A stretch of DNA of 64,000 nucleotides from Marinomonas aquimarina (GTDB lineage: Bacteria > Pseudomonadota > Gammaproteobacteria > Pseudomonadales > Marinomonadaceae). The notes beneath the pieces were generated by a model. That model searched no databases, was not told the DNA's origin, and worked only from the letters and a program-made list of their open reading frames with translations. Every line of letters starts with the position of its first letter. The stretch's first letter is position 1. The DNA lies in assembly GCF_900089755.1 (NCBI RefSeq), contig NZ_FLOC01000005.1, forward strand, positions 121,011-185,010, written 5' to 3'. The position numbers and the translations under genes were made by a program. Shown piece after piece: positions 58,005 through 64,000 of the stretch.

Positions 58005-59441
58005 CTAACCAACAGAGCCTTCAAGGCTAATTTCGAGAAGTTTGCCTGCTTCAACGGCAAACTCCATAGGGAGTTCTTTAAATACTTCTTTACAGAAGCC
58101 GTTTACAATCATAGAGACTGCTTTTTCAGGATCTACGCCACGCTGACGACACAAGAACATCTGGTCATCGCTTACTTTAGACGTGGTCGCTTCGTGCTCT
58201 ACGATCGCCGATGGATTACGACTTTCTACGTATGGGAATGTGTGTGCACCACACTGATCACCGATCAGCAAGGAATCACATTGTGTGAAGTTACGCGCCC
58301 CTTCTGCACCTGGGTTCATACGCACTAGGCCACGGTAAGAGTTGTTACTTTTACCGGCAGAAATACCCTTAGAGATGATCGTCGACTTAGTGTTCTTACC
58401 GATGTGGATCATCTTCGTACCGGTGTCCGCTTGCTGACGGCCACGGGTTAGGGCAACAGAGTAGAATTCACCAACACTGTTATCACCTTTTAGGACACAG
58501 CTTGGGTATTTCCAAGTTACTGCAGAACCCGTCTCAACTTGAGTCCAAGAGATCTTAGCATTGGTGTGACACACACCACGCTTAGTTACGAAGTTATAAA
58601 TACCACCTTTACCTTCTTCGTCACCTGGGTACCAGTTCTGTACCGTTGAGTACTTGATCTCAGCATCGTCTAGGGCAACAAGCTCAACCACTGCGGCGTG
58701 CAATTGGTTTTCATCACGTTGCGGCGCGGTACAACCTTCTAGGTAGCTTACATACGAACCTTCATCAGCAATGATTAGGGTACGTTCAAACTGACCAGTG
58801 TTCTGCTCGTTAATACGGAAGTAAGTCGACAGCTCCATTGGGCAACGTGTGCCTTTTGGAATGTAAACAAATGAACCGTCTGTAAATACCGCACAGTTCA
58901 ATGCCGCGAAGTAGTTGTCCTTAGTCGGAACAACGCTACCGATGTACTTTTTAACTAGATCAGGGTATTTGTGAAGTGCTTCAGAAATCGGGCAGAAGAT
59001 AACGCCGGCTTCTTCTAGCTTCTCACGGAAAGTGGTTACAACTGAAACCGAGTCAAAGACTGCGTCCACCGCCACACCCGCTAGCATTTGTTGCTCAACC
59101 AGTGGGATACCTAGCTTTTCGTAGGTACGCAGAAGCTCTGGATCCACTTCATCAAGCGACTTAGGTTTGTCTTTCATACTCTTTGGAGCAGAGTAGTATG
59201 ACACCGCCTGGTAGTCGATCTTAGGGTAGGACACGTGAGCCCAGTCAGGCTCTTCCATTTCTTGCCAAACACGAAACGCATTGAGACGCCACTCGAGCAT
59301 CCACTCAGGTTCACCTTTGACTTCAGAGATTCGGCGAATCACGTCTTCATCGAGACCAGGCTCGAAGGTTTCTGATTCCACTGCAGAAACGAAGCCCGCT
59401 TCGTACTCTCGAGCTAACGCCTTATCAATCTGCTCAGTCAT
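58005..59441 (-). CDS. sufB: Fe-S cluster assembly protein SufB
   Basis: Main scaffold of the SUF system, where the cluster is built. The 478 residues show the family's [20 protein letters not shown] and [44 protein letters not shown], and the C-terminal [20 protein letters not shown] with the conserved Cys near 430 that receives sulfur or holds the cluster. It begins 50 nt after iscR. Confidence 0.97.
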   Translation of the reverse strand: MTEQIDKALAREYEAGFVSAVESETFEPGLDEDVIRRISEVKGEPEWMLEWRLNAFRVWQEMEEPDWAHVSYPKIDYQAVSYYSAPKSMKDKPKSLDEVDPELLRTYEKLGIPLVEQQMLAGVAVDAVFDSVSVVTTFREKLEEAGVIFCPISEALHKYPDLVKKYIGSVVPTKDNYFAALNCAVFTDGSFVYIPKGTRCPMELSTYFRINEQNTGQFERTLIIADEGSYVSYLEGCTAPQRDENQLHAAVVELVALDDAEIKYSTVQNWYPGDEEGKGGIYNFVTKRGVCHTNAKISWTQVETGSAVTWKYPSCVLKGDNSVGEFYSVALTRGRQQADTGTKMIHIGKNTKSTIISKGISAGKSNNSYRGLVRMNPGAEGARNFTQCDSLLIGDQCGAHTFPYVESRNPSAIVEHEATTSKVSDDQMFLCRQRGVDPEKAVSMIVNGFCKEVFKELPMEFAVEAGKLLEISLEGSVG

Positions 59442-59491
59442 ATTAGAAACTCACTCATTCTTCCAGGGTAACACCCTGCTAGTTGTGTTCG

Positions 59492-59983
59492 TTAACCGAT
59501 GAGGGCTGCAGAGATCTTCTCTTGAGAAGCTGAAGCCGACATCTTGCTGTCATTATTTTGTCGTTCGGCTACCAGCCGAACATCTTGGCGCTTGACCAGA
59601 TTTTCCAGACTAATTTGACTTAGAAAATCATGGATCTGATTACTCAAGTCGCACCATAAATGGTGAGTCAGACACGTATGTCCACCTTGGCAATCACTGC
59701 GGCCTTGGCAACCAGTTGCATCCACGGATTCATTTACCGCATCAACAATCTGTGCGACAAAGATTTCGCTTCGGTCGCGACTTAGACGATAACCGCCACC
59801 TGGTCCTCTGACACTGATCACAAGTTGACGCTTTCGCAACTTCGCAAACAGTTGTTCCAAGTAAGATAACGAGATACCTTGGCGACTGGAAATATCTGAG
59901 AGCGACACAGGCCCATTATCAGTGTGCAGAGCCAGATCAAGCATTGCAGTTACCGCGTAACGACCTTTTGTTGTTAAGCGCAT
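59492..59983 (-). CDS. iscR: Fe-S-sensing Rrf2-family regulator IscR
   Basis: A transcription factor that binds a 2Fe-2S cluster and adjusts Fe-S assembly genes. The 163 residues have a winged-helix N-domain ([44 protein letters not shown]) and the cluster ligands C-x5-C-x5-C-x2-H ([17 protein letters not shown]). It heads the suf operon, so it likely autoregulates and controls sufBCDS; an IscR type-1-like site lies upstream. Confidence 0.96.
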   Translation of the reverse strand: MRLTTKGRYAVTAMLDLALHTDNGPVSLSDISSRQGISLSYLEQLFAKLRKRQLVISVRGPGGGYRLSRDRSEIFVAQIVDAVNESVDATGCQGRSDCQGGHTCLTHHLWCDLSNQIHDFLSQISLENLVKRQDVRLVAERQNNDSKMSASASQEKISAALIG

Positions 59984-60017
59984 AAACTTTCCACTTACAT
60001 GCTATTGGGTAACCTTG

Positions 60018-60046
60018 ATCATACAAAAACCTACTATTTTGATCAA
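60018..60046 (-). promoter_or_regulatory. Sigma-70 promoter of iscR-suf
   Basis: On the minus strand TTGATC (-35, 60041-60046) and TATGAT (-10, 60018-60023) with optimal 17-nt spacing, 35 nt upstream of the iscR ATG. Confidence 0.78.
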
Positions 60047-60050
60047 GTAT

Positions 60051-60075
60051 TTACCCGACTAAGTTAGTAGGTTAT
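60051..60075 (-). promoter_or_regulatory. Putative IscR type-1-like binding site
   Basis: A 25-nt imperfect palindrome immediately upstream of the iscR -35 box. Read on the minus strand it fits the E. coli type 1 consensus (ATA-SYY-GACT-RWWWY-AGTC-RRS-TAT) at most positions: it has ATAACC, TACT, then AGTCGGGTAA. Its position next to the -35 suits control by holo-IscR. Confidence 0.6.
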
Positions 60076-60217
60076 TAGCCCTTACCTAGATTATGCGGTA
60101 TTTTAAGGGCAACCATGCTAAAACTGAATAAATTCCGGCATATTTGTTGTTATATCTTTATGGTTTTGTCCGATACGTATAATAAGTAACCAACTTTCCA
60201 GCGACTAAGGAGCCGCC

Positions 60218-60781
60218 ATGAGTAAGTTAGCGGAAAATAAAGAACAAACAGAAAACTCTGACAGCACTGAGAAGGCAAAACGCAACCTGCCAATCGGCCT
60301 TATCGTGGGCTTTTTAATTTGCTTTTTGCTCAGTGTCGCCGCGTCAGCTGGCATCACCTACTCTTTGGTCACCTCCAACAACCCGACACAACTGATCACT
60401 GAGCAGCAGTCAGAAGTCGAAACACAGCTTGCCGCCATGCGCCAGAGTATAGAGCAGCAAAATGCCACCTTAAGTGCTATTAACGCCGAAAACGAAACCC
60501 TTAAAACCTATCTACGCCACAGCAGCGCTACCGCTTTAAAGAACATCTTGATCAATCAAGAAGAGAACATCCAAGCCTATCTATCCGTCATGCGACAAGC
60601 AATTGGTGACTTAGGGGAACTCGTTCCAAGAAGCAGCGACTGGGAAACCACCTATCAATATCAAATGGATATTGCTCTGAAGGCCAGTATGGAGCGCACC
60701 ACCCTACTCAATCTCTTAAAAACGGGCGAGCCACCCGCTTCTTCCACCAGCGTGCCCGCACAGTCCACCACTAGCCCATAA
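60218..60781 (+). CDS. Unknown single-pass membrane protein with coiled coil
   Basis: I do not recognise this 187-residue protein. It has a charged cytoplasmic N-terminus (1-23), one membrane helix (about 25-48, LPIGLIVGFLICFLLSVAASA), a long helical, probably coiled-coil stretch outside the membrane (about 60-135, ETQLAAMRQSIEQQNATLSA onward) and a Ser/Pro/Thr-rich tail. AAGGAG lies well placed before the ATG, a TATAAT (60178-60183) upstream, and a terminator right after its stop, so it is a real monocistronic gene, divergent from iscR. The function is unknown. Confidence 0.8.
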   Translation: MSKLAENKEQTENSDSTEKAKRNLPIGLIVGFLICFLLSVAASAGITYSLVTSNNPTQLITEQQSEVETQLAAMRQSIEQQNATLSAINAENETLKTYLRHSSATALKNILINQEENIQAYLSVMRQAIGDLGELVPRSSDWETTYQYQMDIALKASMERTTLLNLLKTGEPPASSTSVPAQSTTSP

Positions 60782-60810
60782 AAAAAGCCCGATCCGTGAT
60801 CGGGCTTTTT
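60782..60810. terminator. Bidirectional terminator after the coiled-coil gene
   Basis: A perfect 13-bp stem (AAAAAGCCCGATC / GATCGGGCTTTTT) with loop CGT, directly after the stop codon and before the convergent EamA gene. Confidence 0.9.
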
Positions 60811-60823
60811 TAGTCGGCATCGC

Positions 60824-61720
60824 TTACGCTTCTACCGCTGCTTCCACCGACATACGTTCTCGATTCTTTGCGCGTTCCGCCAAAATATCCTTTCGCCCAA
60901 TGTAAAGCAGTGGTACCACAATCAATGCTGCACCAAGCATTAAGCTCATATCGATCGTTTCACCAAACATCACAAAACCCGCTAAGATGGCAAACAACAG
61001 CCCTGAGTATTCCGCCGAACTCACTTGGCTTGACGCTACATAGCGATAGCCCACCAAGCATCCCAAGCTATATAACACGGAACAGATCGATGAACCAAAA
61101 GCCAAGCCGAGCTGCTCCCAAGAGAGCGCACCACCTTCCCAAACAGCCAACCCTGCGGCAACAGGTAAGGCACATACTTGGGCAACAAATAGACCATGCA
61201 TCGCGCCCTGCCCTTGTGGCAGCTTGCGCACCAGCAAACTATTGACCGCCAGTACAAACGCAAACCCTAACGCACTCACCATCCCCCAACCAATATAACT
61301 TGGCTTAAGGATCACCAGCACACCAAGAAAGCCAGACAACGCTGCGAATAGCACGGTCTTGGTTAACTTTTCACGATAAAACACCACCGCGAGTAAAATA
61401 ATAAAAATAGGCGCGGTATAGAAAATGGCATTGGCGGTTGCCAAGGGTAACTGCGATAGAGAAACCACCAACAGCACTGACGTCAATACCCATAGATTGC
61501 CACGCAGTACATGCAGCTTAAGACCCGCAAAAGGCTGCTCCGCACGTTGCCATAACACAAATGGTGCCAACACCAGACACATAAACAAAACACGGTAAAA
61601 GGTAAACTGAAATACCGCTTCACCAGCCCCCGCTAACTTAATGAACACATCACAGATGGTGGCCATCAAATTTCCCAGTACCAACACCAAAATAGCACTA
61701 CTAACCGTCTTTCCAGACAT
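60824..61720 (-). CDS. EamA/DMT-family transporter
   Basis: A 298-residue inner-membrane protein with ten predicted helices in two EamA repeats (about 10-140 and 150-285), the drug/metabolite transporter layout. Features include FTFYRVLFMCLVLAPFVL, TANAIFYTAPIFIILLAV and SAEYSGLLFAILAGFVMFGE. Substrates of such exporters include amino acids and related compounds; none can be named here. It is transcribed away from a LysR regulator with a palindrome between them, suggesting specific control. Confidence 0.87.
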   Translation of the reverse strand: MSGKTVSSAILVLVLGNLMATICDVFIKLAGAGEAVFQFTFYRVLFMCLVLAPFVLWQRAEQPFAGLKLHVLRGNLWVLTSVLLVVSLSQLPLATANAIFYTAPIFIILLAVVFYREKLTKTVLFAALSGFLGVLVILKPSYIGWGMVSALGFAFVLAVNSLLVRKLPQGQGAMHGLFVAQVCALPVAAGLAVWEGGALSWEQLGLAFGSSICSVLYSLGCLVGYRYVASSQVSSAEYSGLLFAILAGFVMFGETIDMSLMLGAALIVVPLLYIGRKDILAERAKNRERMSVEAAVEA

Positions 61721-61780
61721 GGCAAAACTTCCTCACCCATATTTGCAACTGGCGCGAAGTATAGAGCCGGTCTAAAATCC

Positions 61781-61802
61781 AATAAAATGATATAATTTTA
61801 TT
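61781..61802. promoter_or_regulatory. Putative LysR operator
   Basis: A perfect inverted repeat AATAAAAT-GATATA-ATTTTATT in the 109-nt divergent region between the EamA and lysR-type genes. It contains a T-N11-A pattern and overlaps a TATAAT (61791-61796) pointing toward the LysR gene, fitting autoregulation. Confidence 0.5.
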
Positions 61803-61829
61803 CAGTATTAGTTTTTTAGATCAAAAAAT

Positions 61830-62771
61830 ATGAACCTACCTCCACTAAAATCCCTGCCTGTGTTTGAGGCTGTGGCACGTTTAAACAGTTTCTCTTTGGC
61901 TGCCAATGAACTACACATCACCCAAAGTGCAGTCTCACACCACATCAAAGGACTAGAAGATTACCTAGGTGAGCAGCTGTTTATCCGCTCTGGGAGAAAG
62001 CTCGAGTTAACGGTGGAAGGAAGACAATACTTAGACAACATTACCGGCTCCCTCAACCAAATCGCGCGAGCCACCGAAAACGTCAGAGGCATTACAGAAA
62101 CCAAACTTCGCTTAGCGGTGTACAGCTCTTTTGCCGTATATTGGCTCATCCCAAGGTTACCTAAGCTGAAGCGCCAACACCCCAACCTCGATCTCACCAT
62201 TGAAATGACTTTTTCAGAACCAGAACTCTCCGACCGTATTGCTGACTGTTTTATCACGGTTGAAAACGATAAGCGTGGCTTTGAGTTTGATTGGTTTTAT
62301 ACCGAGCGACTATTCCCTGTCTGTAGCCAAAGCTTCTATCAAGACCTTCTCTCGGAACTTGGTATCGACACCACGGAAGAACTGGAAGCTCTTCTTAAAC
62401 AACAACCGGAAGTGCTAGCAAAGTTTCCACTAATCACTTCTTACAGTATGTATGAGCGTTATGCAGAGGACTGGAGAAGGTGGTATTTAGAACAAGAGAG
62501 AGCACTACCAGAAGGAATTAACTTCCATCGCTTTAGTCACTTGATGTTGGCCCATGAAGCCGCAGCGCATTCATTAGGCATCGCCCTAGTGAATGACTAT
62601 ATGTTTAATGAAACTACGCCAGAGGATGGCTTGGTTAAGCTGCCTTGCACCATACACAATGCACAAGACAGCTTCTATATTGCCTACAAGCACAGTAGAC
62701 GACATGAACCAGCTTTAACTCAATTAAGAAGCTGGCTACGCAATGAACTTAACGAGCTAACTCTGCCTTAG
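61830..62771 (+). CDS. LysR-family transcriptional regulator (GcvA-like)
   Basis: A 313-residue regulator: a winged helix-turn-helix N-domain (about 1-65; LNSFSLAANELHITQSAVSHHIKGLEDYLGEQLF) and a LysR substrate domain (about 92-300). The opening LPPLKSLPVFEAVARL resembles the GcvA/AmpR subgroup. It is probably an activator or repressor of the divergent EamA transporter. Its last 23 nt overlap the convergent membrane-protein gene. Confidence 0.92.
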   Translation: MNLPPLKSLPVFEAVARLNSFSLAANELHITQSAVSHHIKGLEDYLGEQLFIRSGRKLELTVEGRQYLDNITGSLNQIARATENVRGITETKLRLAVYSSFAVYWLIPRLPKLKRQHPNLDLTIEMTFSEPELSDRIADCFITVENDKRGFEFDWFYTERLFPVCSQSFYQDLLSELGIDTTEELEALLKQQPEVLAKFPLITSYSMYERYAEDWRRWYLEQERALPEGINFHRFSHLMLAHEAAAHSLGIALVNDYMFNETTPEDGLVKLPCTIHNAQDSFYIAYKHSRRHEPALTQLRSWLRNELNELTLP

Positions 62772-63405
62772 CATAGCTGGCCTTGGCAGATGCCTGCACA
62801 TGTTTGCGCTCTTTTGCTACCGCCAAGACAAAGAACAACAACTCGGTGGCAGCAATCATCACAATACTGTAACCAAGCAACTCAGTCCCTTCTTCGACAA
62901 TGTTTTTTACCGTACGAACATAGGCATCGCCCATCACACTTTGCCAAAAGCTGGTACGACCAAACATGCGAGAGAATGCCAGCACAACCACCAAGCCTGC
63001 GACCACAAAACCAAAACTTGAGGTCTGAGAGAAACGCTTTAACGAGTCGTAGCTGTCCTTTACTTGATTACGCAGGCCATACACAGTGGCAATAATCACT
63101 GCACCGACAATGAGCTGCCATGCGCCGTCAAAGACTTGAGCGTCTAACAGAGAGTCCGACTCACGGACAAACATCATAAACATGAGTGCCCCAAGCAGAA
63201 TACAAGCTTGACGCAAAGGCTTTGACAGATAAGCACACACCATAAAGGTTAACGCACTCGAGAAGGTAAATAGGTCTTGCAGATGCTCCACCAAAGACGA
63301 CTCACCATACTCAGCAGCCGTGCCGAATTGAAATGCCTCTAAAGCGATGCACTGTGCAATCCCTGCTAATGCCAATAAGTAGATTAAACCACGCAAAATA
63401 AACAT
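62749..63405 (-). CDS. Unknown multi-pass membrane protein
   Basis: About 218 residues with roughly six hydrophobic segments (starting MFILRGLIYLLALAGIAQ; later VFDGAWQLIVGAVIIATVYG, FGFVVAGLVVVLAFSRM and YSIVMIAATELLFFVLAV). I do not recognise a family. Acidic and aromatic residues sit near helix ends (ALEAFQFG, IVEEGTELLGY). The ATG at 63405 is preceded by TAGGTG; a GTG at 63420 is also in frame. It overlaps the end of the LysR gene by 23 nt. Confidence 0.75.
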   Translation of the reverse strand: MFILRGLIYLLALAGIAQCIALEAFQFGTAAEYGESSLVEHLQDLFTFSSALTFMVCAYLSKPLRQACILLGALMFMMFVRESDSLLDAQVFDGAWQLIVGAVIIATVYGLRNQVKDSYDSLKRFSQTSSFGFVVAGLVVVLAFSRMFGRTSFWQSVMGDAYVRTVKNIVEEGTELLGYSIVMIAATELLFFVLAVAKERKHVQASAKASYAKAELAR

Positions 63406-63640
63406 TAGATCACCTAACACACTTTTATTAAGCTAATGTTAAGCAATTTCCAAACCTAGATATACATGACAAAGATGCGTTCCTAAATACTTATCATTAT
63501 GCAAAATACGTGCATTAGGAGCGCTATAACAGAAACAGCCACCAACGTTTGAATTCGAAATGGGATTCGCTGGATTTTCAGAGATCAGATTCTTTCCCTT
63601 CAAACCTGAGTCGCTGTTAAGGGGGGATCGAAATGACATC
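63406..63640. other. Intergenic region, no gene seen
   Basis: AT-rich upstream region of the membrane-protein gene, then mixed sequence with a GGGGGG run near 63621. The short open frames here lack ribosome sites and recognisable sequence. Confidence 0.5.
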
Positions 63641-63815
63641 ATTACCCCACTTGTACGACCCGACTCCGTTCGAGGAGCAAAGGCTTTATCATGGGGTAAT
63701 TTACTTCACACAGCGAAGTCCTACGAAGCCTGCACCACATTGTAGGACCGCGGTTCCCGCGGGAAAATGTCACTGTCAGAGGATAGCTCGTACGACCCGA
63801 TTCTACCGGGATATC
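63641..63815. repeat. Cluster of four REP-like palindromic units
   Basis: Four related 26-29-nt units, each beginning GTACGAC or GTAGGAC and followed by a small hairpin and A/T-rich end: unit 1 + (63653-63681, stem CTCC/GGAG), unit 2 - (63701-63728, stem ACTTC/GAAGT), unit 3 + (63742-63767, stem CCGCG/CGCGG), unit 4 + (63790-63815, stem CCCG/CGGG). An outer inverted repeat ATTACCCCA / TGGGGTAAT (63641-63649 and 63692-63700) brackets unit 1. A GTAG-type tetranucleotide at the hairpin foot is the hallmark of REP sequences mobilised by RAYT transposases. No RAYT gene is in the window. Confidence 0.6.
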
Positions 63816-63873
63816 ATATCGGGGTGAGCCCCCTCCCACACATCGCGGTTGTGTTGCGGTATCTCAGGCGTCC

Positions 63874-64000
63874 TGTAGTGGTCTAATAAAACCGGACACC
63901 ATTTAAGGTGGTAATATAGCCACATCAAAAGAGGTGTCCAATGACAAAACAACGTCGTACATTTTCAACAGAGTTTAAGCATGAAGCAGCCTGCTTAGTG
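63874..64000 (+). mobile_element. Left end of an IS3-family insertion sequence (cut by the window edge)
   Basis: The terminal repeat begins TGTAGTGGTCTAATAAAACC followed by GGACACC, a typical IS3-family end starting with TG. A transposase orfA begins 67 nt inside. The element continues past the right edge, so its right end and target duplication cannot be seen. Confidence 0.85.
63941..64000 (+). CDS. IS3-family transposase OrfA, N-terminal fragment
   Basis: The first 20 codons of the helix-turn-helix subunit (MTKQRRTFSTEFKHEAACLV), the standard opening of IS3-family OrfA, preceded by GAGGTG. In complete elements OrfA is fused to the DDE integrase OrfB by -1 frameshifting. Partial here because the window ends. 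Confidence 0.88.
   Translation, partial: MTKQRRTFSTEFKHEAACLV

Noticed and set aside
63560..63839. Short open frames within the repeat cluster on both strands
   Set aside because: They are explained by the palindromic repeats and lack ribosome sites or recognisable sequence.

Overview
The window is a stretch of a gammaproteobacterial chromosome. Protein content and gene order (lapAB-ihfB, der-bamB-yfgM-hisS-ispG-rodZ-rlmN-ndk, an IscR-controlled suf operon) and moderate base composition suggest an aerobic marine Oceanospirillales member, most like Marinomonas. That name is inference; no rRNA gene is present to fix it. The sequence is densely coding. It has three single tRNA genes (Val-GAC, Leu-CAA, Ala-GGC) and one insertion sequence, cut off by the right edge.

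Layout. 1-4.9 kb (-): a solute-binding protein translationally coupled to a very large BvgS/EvgS-like sensor kinase, cut by the left edge. 5.2-7.5 kb: tRNA-Val and uvrB. 7.7-10.3 kb (+): a persulfide-dioxygenase-like metallo-hydrolase followed by a SulP anion transporter. 10.3-13.3 kb (-): a small helix-hairpin-helix secreted protein, pyrF, lapB, lapA and ihfB. 13.5-18.7 kb: ppa, trxB, moeB, gsk, tRNA-Leu and an EAL-HDOD protein. 19-25 kb (+ mostly): tRNA-Ala, an ada-like/alkB alkylation-repair pair, trpS, a Tim44-domain protein, cheW, a YciA-type thioesterase (-) and a YbdL-type aminotransferase.

25.1-33.5 kb (-) is a tightly packed eight-gene corrin-ring operon: a ChlI/ChlD-like chelatase protein, cobB/cbiA, cbiD, cobK, cobH, cobL, cobI and a short cbiG. 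It mixes enzymes of the early-cobalt route (CbiD, CbiG) with a late-insertion type chelatase component. CobJ, CobM and CobN are not in the window. 33.7-43.1 kb carries assorted genes: an ABC exporter, yeiP, a Tat-exported MsrB, several small membrane or acetyltransferase genes, a YgiQ radical-SAM protein, tpm, ybaM and a 3-hydroxyisobutyryl-CoA hydrolase-like gene.

43.3-51.4 kb (-) is the conserved der-to-rlmN housekeeping run, without the pilF gene often found between rodZ and rlmN. 51.5-60 kb (-) is ndk and an iron-sulfur operon iscR-sufBCDS-sufA-sufT-(terminator)-sufE-iscS. The final IscS-like desulfurase lacks the C-terminal tail used for IscU docking, and no iscU is nearby. A good sigma-70 promoter with an IscR type-1-like site stands upstream of iscR. 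60.2-63.4 kb has an unknown single-pass coiled-coil protein, a DMT exporter divergent from a LysR regulator, and an unknown membrane protein. The right end holds a cluster of four small GTAG/GTAC-headed palindromes resembling REP elements, next to the left end of an IS3-family element.

I found no CRISPR array, phage region or obvious defence system. The best leads are the IscS/SUF hybrid operon, the REP-like cluster, the mixed cobalamin operon, the triple Venus-flytrap sensor and a one-cysteine Tat-type MsrB.
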